NCBI GenBank assembly: GCA_903873975.1
Contig: CAIQQN010000025.1
Location: 1-34,909, forward strand
DNA from: an uncultured Anaerolineales bacterium
GTDB taxonomy: Bacteria; Chloroflexota; Anaerolineae; Anaerolineales; Villigracilaceae
DNA length: 34,909 nucleotides
Direction: 5' to 3'
The notes below the pieces were generated by a model that worked only from the letters and a program-made list of their open reading frames with translations, made no database searches and was not told where the DNA came from. Position numbers and translations under genes: made by a program. Each line of letters opens with the position of its first letter. The first letter of the stretch is position 1. Shown here piece after piece: positions 23,187-31,928 of the stretch.

Positions 23187-23959
23187 ACCTTATCAGCTAC
23201 ATCCTCGCTGGCTTGGCCGCAGTCATGGCGGGCCTCATCAACGCCCTGGCGGGCGGCGGAACACTGATCACCTTCCCCATCCTGATGGCGATCGGTCTTC
23301 CAGCTGTCTCGGCCAATGTCACCAATACAGTGGCCCTCTGCCCAGGTTATTTGGGTGGGACTCTGGCCCAGTCAAAAGACCTGAAAGATCAGAAAAAACG
23401 GCTGTGGAGCCTCATCTCTGCTGGAGCGCTTGGCGGGCTGATAGGAGGCATCCTGCTCCTGCAAACCGGTGAAAAACTCTTCACCCAACTGGTGCCATTC
23501 CTCATCCTGCTGGCATCCTCCTTGCTGGCTGTCCAGAACCCTGTGCGTGCATGGTTGACCCGTCGCCTGGAACAAGGCAATACCAAAGCCCTGTCAGAAG
23601 CATGGGCTTTCTTCCCGATTTTTCTGGCAGCCATCTATGGCGGTTATTTCGGCGCCGGCTTGAGCGTGATCGTGCTGGCCGTCCTGGGACTGGTATTGAA
23701 CGATTCCCTGACACGCTTGAATGCCCTTAAACAGGGTATTGCCTTTGCCGCCAACATCACCGCGGCACTGTTCTTCGTCTTTTCGGGCAAGGTTGTCTGG
23801 AGCGTGGCCCTGGTCATGGCTGTCGGTGCTCTGCTGGGCGGCGCCATCGGCGGAAAACTGGCCAGCAAGATCAAACCCGCCACCCTGCGCTGGGTCGTGG
23901 TCACGATCGGGTTCACGGTGGGGATTATATACCTGGTCAAAACTTTTTTCCTGGCCTGA
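23183..23959 (+). CDS. TauE/SafE (TSUP) family permease
   Basis: 258 residues with seven to eight membrane helices. The first helix holds [41 protein letters not shown], the usual TSUP start (G-GG-x-L-x-P, then NxxN). A repeat of the motif appears in the second half ([18 protein letters not shown]). The family exports or imports sulfur compounds and organic anions such as sulfite, sulfoacetate or taurine breakdown products. No sulfur-metabolism gene is next to it, so the substrate is open. Start overlaps the SDR stop. Confidence 0.9.
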   Translation: MNLISYILAGLAAVMAGLINALAGGGTLITFPILMAIGLPAVSANVTNTVALCPGYLGGTLAQSKDLKDQKKRLWSLISAGALGGLIGGILLLQTGEKLFTQLVPFLILLASSLLAVQNPVRAWLTRRLEQGNTKALSEAWAFFPIFLAAIYGGYFGAGLSVIVLAVLGLVLNDSLTRLNALKQGIAFAANITAALFFVFSGKVVWSVALVMAVGALLGGAIGGKLASKIKPATLRWVVVTIGFTVGIIYLVKTFFLA

Positions 23960-24002
23960 AAATCATATCGAAGAACCGCCTCCCCTCGCTGGTTCCCAAC
24001 CG

Positions 24003-26249
24003 ATGACTGACTTCACCCCCCGCCCCGCCCAATCCCAGATCCTCGCCTACAAGGGTGGGAAAATGGGTATTTCCGCCGTGCCTGGCTCTGGCAAGACGCA
24101 CACCCTCTCCGCTTTGGCTGCGCAGCTCATCCGCTCTGGCGCGCTGGCCGACGAGCAGGAAGTACTGATCGTCACCCTGGTCAACTCGGCGGTGGATAAC
24201 TTCTCCAGCCGCATCAAAGAGTTTCTAGGGCTGCCGATGCCCTTTGGCTACCGCGTCCGCACCCTGCACGGACTGGCGCACGATATCGTGCGCGAGAAAC
24301 CTGCCGCGGTCGGGCTGGAGGAGCGCTTCGCCATCCTCGACGAGCGTGAGGCTGATTTCATCCGCAAGGAAGCCGCGGCGGCCTGGCTGCAGGCCCATCC
24401 CAGCGAACTGGACGATTATCTCCTGGCGGACATGGACGAGGGCAGACGCGAGTGGGTGCGCCGCCAGCAGTTGCCGGACCTGGCGACTGGCATTGCCCTC
24501 GCTTTCATCCGTTCCGCCAAGGATAACCGCCTGACCCCGGAGAAATTGCGCCACTTGCTGGACTTTTCGACAGGCTCAGGGCAAGGCTGGAAACCTGCTC
24601 CGTTACCGTTAGCCGGGATGGGGCTGGCGATTTATACCGATTATCAACGCGCCCTGACCTATCGCGGGGCGGTGGACTTCGATGATCTGATCCGCCTGGC
24701 AATTGACCTGCTGGAGAACGACACCGAGTTTCTCGAACGCCTGCGCTACCGCTGGCCGTATATCCTCGAAGACGAGGCCCAGGATTCCAGCCTGCTCCAG
24801 GAGCAAATCCTGCGGCTCCTCGCCGGAGAAAGCGGGAATTGGGTGCGTGTCGGCGACCCCAACCAAGCCATTTTCGAGACCTTCACCACCGCCTCCCCAC
24901 AGCACCTGCTAGACTTCATCCACGCAGAAGCCGACCAATACAGGGAACTACCCGACTCGGGCCGCTGCCAACCAAGCATCATTGCGCTGGCGAACCAGTT
25001 GATCAAGTGGGTGAATGGCGAACATCCTGAACTGGCCGTGCGGGATGCGCTGACCGTCCCGTACATCCAGCCCGCGCCTGAGGGAGACCCGCAACCAAAT
25101 CCGTCCGATGATCCGCAAGGGGTCAAACTCATCGGTAGGAAATACACGCCCGAGGAGGAGGTCGAAGCGGTGGTCAAGTCCATTGAGCGGTGGCTTCCGG
25201 AGCACATGGACTCGACTGTGGCAGTGCTGGTGCCGCGCAACCAACGCGGTGTGGAAGTCATTCAGGCGCTCAAGCAACGTAATATTGACTTCGTGGAATT
25301 GCTCGGTAGCACCTCCTCCACCCGCCTGGCAGCCGAGCGTCTGGGCGAAATCGTCAGCGCGTTGGCTGACCCACAGTCCGCCACGCGGTTGGCGAAAGCC
25401 TACCTGGCCTGGCGGCGCGGGGAGGATGAAGATTCAAACGACGACTTCCAGCGTCAGATCGCCGAATTGATCCGTAAATGCAGCGAGGTGGAGACCTTTG
25501 TCAGCCCGAGGACAGACCGGGATTGGTTGGCAGGTTTGGGGTCCGAAGGCGCCTCCCCCGAGGAAATCGCAGAGTTGGAAGAGTTCCGGGGCGTCGTCCG
25601 CCGCTGGCAGGGGACCACCTTGCTCCCGATTGACCAGATGATCCTCACCCTGTCGCAAGACCTGTTCACCGCCCCCAACGACCTGGCCCTGGCGCACAAG
25701 CTGGCACTGGTGCTGCGCCAGGTCAGCGACGATCACCGCGACTGGCGACTGCCCGAACTGACAGGGGAACTCACCCTGATCGCCCGCAACGAACGCCGCT
25801 TCCTGGGCTTCAGCGAGGATGACTCGGGCTTTGACCCGTCGCACCACGCCGGCAAGGTGGTAGTGACGACCATGCACAAGGCCAAGGGCTTGGAGTGGGA
25901 GCGGGTCTATCTGATGTCGGTCAACAACTACGACTTCCCGTCCGGCCAGCCGAACGACCGCTACATCCCGGAGAAGTGGTTTGTGCACGCTGGCCTGAAC
26001 CTGGAGGCAGAGACGCTGGCGCAATTGGAAGCTGCCCTTTCGACCAGCGAGTACGAGTTCTACGCAGAGGGCGCAGCCACTCAATCTGCCCGGCTGGATT
26101 ACGTGCGTGAACGCCTGCGGCTGCTGTACGTGGGCATTACGCGCGCCAAGAAGGAACTGGTGCTGACATGGAATACGGGGCGCCACGGAGACCAGACCCC
26201 AGCGCTGCCATTTGTCGCGTTGCAGGGATGGGGGGATGGATATCAATAA
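24003..26249 (+). CDS. UvrD/Rep-family (SF1A) ATP-dependent DNA helicase
   Basis: 748 residues with all SF1A helicase motifs. Q-motif FTPRPAQSQIL; Walker A AVPGSGKT (25-32); motif Ib region TLHGLAHDIV; Walker B LEDEAQDSS; motif III VGDPNQAIFETF; motif IV region DSGRCQPSIIALANQLI; motif V TTMHKAKGLEWERVYLM; motif VI LLYVGITRAKKELVLTW. It should unwind DNA 3' to 5' in repair or replication restart. Start chosen at ATG 24003, where the Q-motif sits at the normal distance; the frame is open further upstream but runs inside the permease gene. No nuclease domain is seen at the C-terminus. No clear ribosome binding site. Confidence 0.92.
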   Translation: MTDFTPRPAQSQILAYKGGKMGISAVPGSGKTHTLSALAAQLIRSGALADEQEVLIVTLVNSAVDNFSSRIKEFLGLPMPFGYRVRTLHGLAHDIVREKPAAVGLEERFAILDEREADFIRKEAAAAWLQAHPSELDDYLLADMDEGRREWVRRQQLPDLATGIALAFIRSAKDNRLTPEKLRHLLDFSTGSGQGWKPAPLPLAGMGLAIYTDYQRALTYRGAVDFDDLIRLAIDLLENDTEFLERLRYRWPYILEDEAQDSSLLQEQILRLLAGESGNWVRVGDPNQAIFETFTTASPQHLLDFIHAEADQYRELPDSGRCQPSIIALANQLIKWVNGEHPELAVRDALTVPYIQPAPEGDPQPNPSDDPQGVKLIGRKYTPEEEVEAVVKSIERWLPEHMDSTVAVLVPRNQRGVEVIQALKQRNIDFVELLGSTSSTRLAAERLGEIVSALADPQSATRLAKAYLAWRRGEDEDSNDDFQRQIAELIRKCSEVETFVSPRTDRDWLAGLGSEGASPEEIAELEEFRGVVRRWQGTTLLPIDQMILTLSQDLFTAPNDLALAHKLALVLRQVSDDHRDWRLPELTGELTLIARNERRFLGFSEDDSGFDPSHHAGKVVVTTMHKAKGLEWERVYLMSVNNYDFPSGQPNDRYIPEKWFVHAGLNLEAETLAQLEAALSTSEYEFYAEGAATQSARLDYVRERLRLLYVGITRAKKELVLTWNTGRHGDQTPALPFVALQGWGDGYQ

Positions 26250-26339
26250 TAATAGCGTGAAGAAGGCAGGATTTGAGTCCCTGAACGGGATTTTTAAATG
26301 AACACCAGGATGTGAAGGCATTTCCCTTCTCTTCCAAAA

Positions 26340-26369
26340 TTGACAATCTTTGCGAATGTATGGTATGGT
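26340..26369 (+). promoter_or_regulatory. Promoter of the paralogue pair
   Basis: TTGACA (26340-26345), 18-base spacer, TATGGT (26364-26369). The first gene follows at 26401 with GGAGG five bases before its ATG. Confidence 0.5.
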
Positions 26370-26400
26370 TTCCCAAGGTGAGTAACAGTCGGAGGCGTGT

Positions 26401-27267
26401 ATGGCAGAAGAGCATAAATCCACAGCCTTTCAAACAGCCCTTATCGGTCTGATCGGAACGATTTTAACAACCTGTGGGGGGATTGGCGGTGCGCTTGTGA
26501 CCAGCGCGGTTGCTGTCTACCAGGTTCAGCGGCAGAATCAACAGGTTGCTCTCCCCGCATCAGGGGGAGGAGAAACATTAAGCGTTGACACGGGCACCAT
26601 CTTTATCACCCGTAAGGAAGCGGCTGCCCTGGATCCCGCCGTATATTATGCAAATCTGGAAAAGGCTTTTATTCTACACAGGCCTCTCCCCGAATGGGAT
26701 GACTTGGAAGAAATGACCGTCCAGGAACAGTTGTCCGAGGAAAACGTAACCTGTCTGGCAGTCTGCGACCAGCCCGTTTTCCGCATCCGTTATGGAGAGC
26801 CGCTTGAGATCGAATCAGATCGAGAGACAACGGTCAATGGCCATATCATCCCTGAAGAAATGCTGAACATGAGCGAAAAGCTCTATGGGCCTCCACCTTG
26901 GAAATTGCCTTATTACAGCGAGATGATCCTCAATATATTCGAAAAGGGCGAAGTCCAGAAATTAGGGATCCGCACACTACCTGATATGGTCTTACTGATG
27001 ACACGCCATTCTGTTGGGCGGGTCAACCGGGTCATTGCGCGGACAGACAGTCATTTTGCCATTGTTCAAACATCGAGTACTTACGAAGGTATTCGCGTTG
27101 CTGGGGAACCAACGACAATGACCATCGATAACTGGCTCCTTTTTGCCGAAGCCGACAACGCATTTTATACAATTGAGATCAGATACACACCCCAGAGAGG
27201 CCAGCCCCTTCAAGTATGGGACGATCTGCAATCGTATATAGATCAATTCAGAATGATTCAGAAATAG
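26401..27267 (+). CDS. Membrane-anchored protein of unknown function, paralogue 1
   Basis: 288 residues, family not recognised. One N-terminal membrane helix with an unusual Gly/Thr-rich look (ALIGLIGTILTTCGGIGGALVTSAVAVYQVQRQNQQ), then a 240-residue soluble domain. Near the start of that domain is LSVDTGTIFITRKEAAALDP; near the end are TMTIDNWLLFAEADNAFYTIEIRY and LQVWDDLQSYIDQFRMIQ. The same landmarks recur in the next gene, so the two are tandem duplicates that have diverged. The protein contains three Cys outside the anchor. GGAGG lies five bases before the ATG. The domain is probably extracytoplasmic, but the orientation is not certain. Confidence 0.8.
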   Translation: MAEEHKSTAFQTALIGLIGTILTTCGGIGGALVTSAVAVYQVQRQNQQVALPASGGGETLSVDTGTIFITRKEAAALDPAVYYANLEKAFILHRPLPEWDDLEEMTVQEQLSEENVTCLAVCDQPVFRIRYGEPLEIESDRETTVNGHIIPEEMLNMSEKLYGPPPWKLPYYSEMILNIFEKGEVQKLGIRTLPDMVLLMTRHSVGRVNRVIARTDSHFAIVQTSSTYEGIRVAGEPTTMTIDNWLLFAEADNAFYTIEIRYTPQRGQPLQVWDDLQSYIDQFRMIQK

Positions 27268-27291
27268 TAATTAAGGTAAGGAGTGGAATAG

Positions 27292-28161
27292 ATGGAAAGT
27301 GAAAAAAAGCGGCAGAAATCCACAAGGCGGGCGGCAATCATTGGGCTGGTTGGCACGATCCTGACAGTCTGCGGAGGTCTTTCCGGGGCGTTGATTGGCG
27401 GTATTACTACCATCTACAAGATCGAACGGGAAGCTCACCAGATCGCCATCGCAGCCCCCAAGAGCGATCAACCATTGACGGTGGACACTTACAAGATCAC
27501 CATCAGTTCAAATGAAGCTGCAAAACTCGATCCATCAAAGTACCTGGTGTTCCAAGATCTAGGGTTTGTGATGGCCCAGCCCGTATCAGGTTGGAATGAC
27601 GGCGGACAAATGACATACCAGGACCTGTTCCTTGAACAGGGCACGAACTTATCACCTCTTATCCTCTTCTACACCTGGATAAAGGATGCATGGGATGACC
27701 AGCCGATTCGACAGCTCCACTACACGGATCCGGTTATGGTACAGTTCATCGAAGGATCCACCGAGAATGGTGTTACAGTGGATCCTACCAAATTGGAAGA
27801 TGATACGATCGCATTCTATAGCCGGATCACTACGTTGGCGCTTTCCAAGGCAGTCGTCGGAAATGATTTCGGCCTCTATGGGCTGGCACTGGCCTGGGGT
27901 AGCCTTCATCAGGGCGGTGTTAATGAGCTTATTGCCAACCCTAACAGCCAGTATGTCTTTGAGCAGGTTTCCTGGGAACTAAAAGGGGTACGTGTAGGTG
28001 ATCGTAAGGCTGACTTGACTTTACAGAGATGGGCATTGTTTGCGGAGAGTTCAGAGCGCTATTATATTGTTGAAGTGCAGTATGTCCCTGGAACAGGCCA
28101 GTCCACACAAGTTTGGGATGATCTACAGGCATATATGGATGCCTTTCGTATCATCCATTAA
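27292..28161 (+). CDS. Membrane-anchored protein of unknown function, paralogue 2
   Basis: 289 residues. Same plan as the preceding gene: charged N-terminus, the anchor AIIGLVGTILTVCGGLSGALIGGITTIYKIE, then LTVDTYKITISSNEAAKLDP. The C-terminal part ADLTLQRWALFAESSERYYIVEVQY and TQVWDDLQAYMDAFRIIH match paralogue 1 almost position for position. The middle third differs more. Starts 24 bases after paralogue 1 with AAGGAG as ribosome binding site, so both are one transcript. Function unknown; two divergent copies side by side suggest the products form a heteromer or bind related ligands (speculation). Confidence 0.8.
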   Translation: MESEKKRQKSTRRAAIIGLVGTILTVCGGLSGALIGGITTIYKIEREAHQIAIAAPKSDQPLTVDTYKITISSNEAAKLDPSKYLVFQDLGFVMAQPVSGWNDGGQMTYQDLFLEQGTNLSPLILFYTWIKDAWDDQPIRQLHYTDPVMVQFIEGSTENGVTVDPTKLEDDTIAFYSRITTLALSKAVVGNDFGLYGLALAWGSLHQGGVNELIANPNSQYVFEQVSWELKGVRVGDRKADLTLQRWALFAESSERYYIVEVQYVPGTGQSTQVWDDLQAYMDAFRIIH

Positions 28162-28571
28162 GCATTTCTCTCCGAATTCTCTCGCTAACCTCCTTTCAAC
28201 ATCGCAGTTAATATATATGGGCCATCACAAGCACAATGAAAGAAGAAGTGCTAACATTGGATAAGAAACCGCAGGGCAACAAGAATCTGGCAATTCCGAT
28301 TATGGTTTTAAAGGGAATGAATGAGAATGGAGTGAATGCGCTGCCAGATTCCTTCAGTCTTTTCCAAGAATTTCACTCGCAATAACCTTGTCCCAGAAAT
28401 AGTCACCACGCCTTCCCGCATCCGGCGTGAGGAACCATCCCGCATGCCGAGTTTTGGCTTATATCAGAAATTGTTATGACTTTACCATTTCCCTATAGCA
28501 ACTTCCGGGTTGATACCAGCATGAAATGGCACTAGAAATGTCCAATTATTATAGAAAGGAATCTTCATTTT
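28162..28571 (+). other. 410-base intergenic region
   Basis: No clear gene. A 49-codon frame (28236-28385, starting MKEEVLTLDKKPQGNK) is open but has no ribosome binding site and no family likeness, so I do not call it. A possible promoter for the next gene lies at 28471-28499. No strong terminator hairpin was seen after the paralogue pair. Confidence 0.4.
28471..28499 (+). promoter_or_regulatory. Possible promoter of the EamA transporter gene
   Basis: TTGTTA (28471-28476), 17-base spacer, TATAGC (28494-28499), 72 bases before the ATG. Confidence 0.4.
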
Positions 28572-29477
28572 ATGAAAATCCGCATTGCAGCCGCCATGCT
28601 GGCAATCTACCTGATCTGGGGTTCAACCTACCTGGCGATCCGTTTCGCCGTACAAACGATTCCGCCGTTCATCATGGCTGGAACGCGCTACCTGATCCCC
28701 GGCATCCTCCTGCTGATTTGGAGACGACTAGCAGGCGACCCCGCCCCGACCCGCAAGCAATGGATCGCGGGTTCGATTGTCGGGCTTTTCCTCCTTCTGG
28801 GAGGAAACGGGCTGGTCTCCTGGGCGGAACAGCGCGTGGATTCAGGTGTGGCCGCACTCGTCATCGGCACCGCACCCATCTGGATGGTGATCTTTGATGC
28901 AGCCTTGGCCCGTAAATGGCCCTACTGGCAGGTGGTCGTTGGACTGCTTGCCGGCTTTGGAGGCATCCTCCTGCTGGTCGGACCAGACAGCCTGTTTGGC
29001 GGACATCCTCGTTATGACCTGGTTGGACTGGGTATTCTTATGCTGGCCGCACTGTTCTGGTCGATAGGCTCAATTTACAGCCGGGATGCCGACCTGCCCC
29101 GCTCCCCCCTGCTGGGGACTGGTGTCGAGATGCTAGCTGGGAGCGCTGGTTTGTACCTCGCCAGCCTGGTCAGCGGCGAATGGAAGACATTCAACATCAC
29201 AGCTATTTCACAGCTTTCCTTGCTGGGGTTGTTGTACCTGATCCTTTTTGGGACATTGGTAGGATTCGTAGCCTATACCTGGCTCCTGCGCAACGCACCA
29301 ATCTCACTAGTCTCCACCTATGCGTACGTCAACCCTTTGGTCGCCATCCTGCTGGGCAATTGGCTGGCGCAGGAATCTCTCAACTGGCATATAGTTCTGT
29401 CAGCGATGATAATCATCGGATCTGTTGTGTTAATCAATTCCTTCAAAAAAAAGGTGGAAAGCGCTCCGGCAGACTAA
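28572..29477 (+). CDS. EamA/DMT-family transporter
   Basis: 301 residues with ten membrane helices in two EamA repeats. Repeat 1 begins AMLAIYLIWGSTYLAIRFAV with the family's WGS/T motif and shows PPFIMAGTRYLIPGILLL; repeat 2 includes LGTLVGFVAYTWLLRNAPISLVSTYAYVNPLVAILLG, a hallmark segment of YedA/RhaT-like exporters. Such proteins export amino acids or other metabolites; the substrate cannot be told from sequence. An AAAGGA lies upstream. Single gene, ended by the hairpin at 29496. Confidence 0.92.
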   Translation: MKIRIAAAMLAIYLIWGSTYLAIRFAVQTIPPFIMAGTRYLIPGILLLIWRRLAGDPAPTRKQWIAGSIVGLFLLLGGNGLVSWAEQRVDSGVAALVIGTAPIWMVIFDAALARKWPYWQVVVGLLAGFGGILLLVGPDSLFGGHPRYDLVGLGILMLAALFWSIGSIYSRDADLPRSPLLGTGVEMLAGSAGLYLASLVSGEWKTFNITAISQLSLLGLLYLILFGTLVGFVAYTWLLRNAPISLVSTYAYVNPLVAILLGNWLAQESLNWHIVLSAMIIIGSVVLINSFKKKVESAPAD

Positions 29478-29495
29478 TAGCCATCCCACGTTGTC

Positions 29496-29526
29496 AAATC
29501 GCCCAGACAGACTGTCCGGGCGATTT
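29496..29526. terminator. Hairpin terminator between the EamA gene and the FGGY kinase gene
   Basis: AAATCGCCC (29496-29504) pairs with GGGCGATTT (29518-29526), and the stem is extended inward by GAC/GTC pairs. The T-run is weak on the plus strand (TTTGTATTCT). Convergent genes on both sides. Confidence 0.6.
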
Positions 29527-29569
29527 GTATTCTCCCCTGAAGCCTAAACAATTTCTCAACAACCCCCAC

Positions 29570-31108
29570 TTACTTCTTCTTTCTCATCACTTGATATAAA
29601 GGCTGGAGCCGTTTATACATCTGCTTATACACACCGTAATACAACTCATCATAGTACTCATGGACTTTGGCATCCGGCTCGAATGTGTCACGAATACGCG
29701 TCATCGTCAGAATGGCGGTCGTAAAATCGGGGTGGACTCCGATTCCCACTGCCGCATCCATGGCCGCACCGAGACCCGACGCCTCATACAAGTGCGGACG
29801 GGAAGCCGGCAATCCGAACACATCCGCAGTTAATTGCATGGCAGCCTCGGATTGACTCCCACCGCCCGCCACGCGCAATTCAGTAATGGGCACGCCGGAG
29901 CGTTTGGCAGTTCGCTCGGCTCCCTCACGCAGGGCATAGGCCAATCCTTCCAGGATGGCGCGGTAGATGTGGGCACGGGTGGTCACGTCGCTGAAGCCAA
30001 TGATGGCCCCGCGCGCCTCCGGGCCGGGGAAAACCAGGCCCGGCGACCAGTATGGCTGGAGCACAAGACCCTCCGAGCCGGGCGGAACGGATCGCACCAG
30101 GTCATCGAAGAGCGCTTCAGGTTCGATGCCCTGCGTTTCGGCCAGCCTCTGCTCACGCAAGCCGAATTCCTGCTTGAACCAGGTTACCATCCAGTAGCCG
30201 CGGTAGATCTGGATCTCAAAACTATACTCTCCGGGCACAGCCGCCGGATAGGGCGGGATGAGCGGGATAACTTCGATGTACTTCTTGTGAGTGGTATTGA
30301 TGGTGGCGGTCGTACCATAACTTAGGCAGCCGATATGCGATTCCAGACATCCTGCGCCGAGCACCTCGGTGGCCTTGTCAGCGGCAGCAGCGATGAGCGG
30401 CAGTCCCGCCGGTAAGCCGGTGGCGGCAGACGCCCCGGGTGTGATCTCACCTAATATGGACGCAACCGGCACGAGGTCAGGCAGGAGTGCTTTGTCCATC
30501 GGTACGGCCTGCCATTTCCAGCCCCAGGAGGCTTCCCAGTCCTGCTTCTTGTAATCGAACGGGATGTACCCGACCTGACAGCCGACCGAGTCCACGAATT
30601 TGCCGACCAGCCGATACGTCAGGTAACCGGAGAGGAACAGATACTTGTGCGTGGCCTTCCAGATTTCAGGCTGGTTCGTGCGCAGCCAGTTGGCCTCAGC
30701 CTCCGCCTGGAGATAGGCCACTGTCTCTGAAGCCCCGGTAAGTTTGAAGGCCATGCCCCATAGGCCGCTGAGCGGCTTCAGCCCCTCAGTGCGGCGCTGG
30801 TCGAGCCAGTGAATAGCTGGGCGCAACGGTTTGCCCTCTTTATCGACGTTGATGAGAGTGCTGCGCTGGGTCGTCAGCGCCACAGCAGCGATGGCGGACT
30901 TGTCCACACCCTGCGCCCACAATCCCTGGCAGGCTTCGCAGACAGCCTTCCAGAAGACTTCGGGGTCTTGCTCGGCCAAACCGGGGGCGGTGGAGTAGTA
31001 TGGCTCGATGGTGGTCCGGGACTTGTAAAGCAAATTTCCGCGCGGGTCAAACACGAGGGCACGCACAGATTGTGTGCCATTGTCGATGGCAAGCAGATTT
31101 TCAGGCAT
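29570..31108 (-). CDS. FGGY-family carbohydrate kinase
   Basis: 512 residues, two-domain FGGY kinase. The N-terminus [17 protein letters not shown] is the phosphate-1 loop. [26 protein letters not shown] and HWLDQRR are sugar-site segments, [14 protein letters not shown] is the phosphate-2 loop, and [21 protein letters not shown] is the adenosine site. Glycerol, xylulose, gluconate and erythritol kinases all belong here. The first loop differs from true GlpK (DQGTTSSR), so glycerol is not certain, though GlpD is two genes upstream. AAGGAG lies 6 bases before the ATG, and the MerB-like gene ends 23 bases upstream, so it is probably the last gene of that operon. Confidence 0.88.
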   Translation of the reverse strand: MPENLLAIDNGTQSVRALVFDPRGNLLYKSRTTIEPYYSTAPGLAEQDPEVFWKAVCEACQGLWAQGVDKSAIAAVALTTQRSTLINVDKEGKPLRPAIHWLDQRRTEGLKPLSGLWGMAFKLTGASETVAYLQAEAEANWLRTNQPEIWKATHKYLFLSGYLTYRLVGKFVDSVGCQVGYIPFDYKKQDWEASWGWKWQAVPMDKALLPDLVPVASILGEITPGASAATGLPAGLPLIAAAADKATEVLGAGCLESHIGCLSYGTTATINTTHKKYIEVIPLIPPYPAAVPGEYSFEIQIYRGYWMVTWFKQEFGLREQRLAETQGIEPEALFDDLVRSVPPGSEGLVLQPYWSPGLVFPGPEARGAIIGFSDVTTRAHIYRAILEGLAYALREGAERTAKRSGVPITELRVAGGGSQSEAAMQLTADVFGLPASRPHLYEASGLGAAMDAAVGIGVHPDFTTAILTMTRIRDTFEPDAKVHEYYDELYYGVYKQMYKRLQPLYQVMRKKK

Positions 31109-31131
31109 GACTTCTCCTTATGATTGCGAAA

Positions 31132-31893
31132 TTACTTCGCCATTTTGCGCGGGAAGCCAAATATCGCTCCCTGCGTAGGTCGAACCATATATGCACACTG
31201 CTCCAGAGTGAAATAGGTGCCGCGCAGTCTGCTATGGGCTTTCCGATATTCCTTGGCATGTTCTTCTGACCAGAAGAAAACTGAATTCCGTCAGAAGGCA
31301 TCGATGATGCTTGGGTCTTCCAGCCGGGCGAAGTTAACCATTGGAACAAAGACAAGTGGATCGGCCTCTGTCTCGGCCATTTTGTAATGCAAGTCGCTGT
31401 CTATCTGGATATGAATCGGTTGACCGCAATGGACGCAAGAAGTCTGGATGGAGAAGGTCAGGTATTCCTGGCGGAGCTGCCCTTGCACGAAGGGCGTCGC
31501 AATCGCGTCGACCGCTCAGGCTGCGTAGAGTTCTTCTCCCGAACTGAACGTGACCTGGTGCGGGGTTGTATCCACCGTCACCGGGTAGGCCCAAACCACC
31601 TCCCCCAGCGGGTTCCGGAATAAGAAGGTCATGCCTTGCTCCAACTCATCGAGGATGGCGGTCACCCGTTCGAGTGGCAGGTCGAATTGTTCGGCGATCC
31701 ACAGAGGTGGGATCGGCCGGCCATAGCGCGGCAATTCGCGCACCACCAGGTCACGAATGCGATGGTGATCCTGACTCATGAACTTAATAGCGCGGTTGCC
31801 GCCTTCAGCACTGCGTTCCACCTCACCGTGCCAAATCAGCGGCGGCACGGGTAGCAGATAATGCCACATACCAAGGAGAAGCATTTTATCCAT
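31132..31893 (-). CDS. MerB-like organometallic lyase, candidate selenoprotein with two selenocysteines (in-frame TGA at codons 126 and 201)
   Basis: The frame runs 253 codons from ATG 31893 to TAA 31132 with two in-frame TGA codons (31518-31516 and 31293-31291). Conceptual translation with U: a winged-helix N-terminal domain (RDLVVRELPRYGRPIPPLW, LPLERVTAILDELEQG), then VTFSSGEELYAA-U-AVDAIATPFVQGQ, TSCVHCGQPIHI, PSIIDAF-U-RNSVFFWSEEHAKEYR and a C-terminus ending FGFPRKMAK. MerB of Gram-negatives has LYAWCALDTL (catalytic Cys96, Asp99) and SFCCHVHFFAS (catalytic Cys159). U126, Asp129 and U201 fall exactly on these three residues. Each TGA is followed by a hairpin with G in the first two loop bases, 19-26 bases after the codon, as bacterial SECIS elements require. 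MerB cleaves carbon-mercury bonds; the substrate here may be another organometal. The start lacks a clear ribosome binding site. Confidence 0.85.
31261..31278 (-). promoter_or_regulatory. bSECIS-like hairpin after the second TGA
   Basis: Minus strand TTCTTCT-GGTC-AGAAGAA: 7-bp stem with apical loop GGUC, starting 20 bases after the TGA. A GGU loop is like that of the E. coli fdhF SECIS. It lies in the coding sequence (SVFFWSEEH). Confidence 0.65.
31479..31495 (-). promoter_or_regulatory. bSECIS-like hairpin after the first TGA
   Basis: Minus strand GCCCTT-CGTGC-AAGGGC: 6-bp perfect stem, 5-base loop with G and GU. The loop starts 27 bases after the TGA, within the 16-37 base window known for bacterial SECIS elements. 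Confidence 0.6.
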
Positions 31894-31928
31894 GGCACCA
31901 CAAGAACAGGAAAACCGTGGTCTCCAAA

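Noticed and set aside
28236-28385. Possible 49-codon gene (MKEEVLTLDKKPQGNK...)
   Set aside because: No ribosome binding site, no adjacent promoter, no recognisable family; a frame of this length is expected by chance.
31132-31893. Reading the MerB-like gene as two separate small genes or a pseudogene
   Set aside because: The two TGA codons are in the same frame, 75 codons apart, on the two catalytic cysteine positions of MerB, and sequence likeness continues through both. No frameshift or other stop is present.
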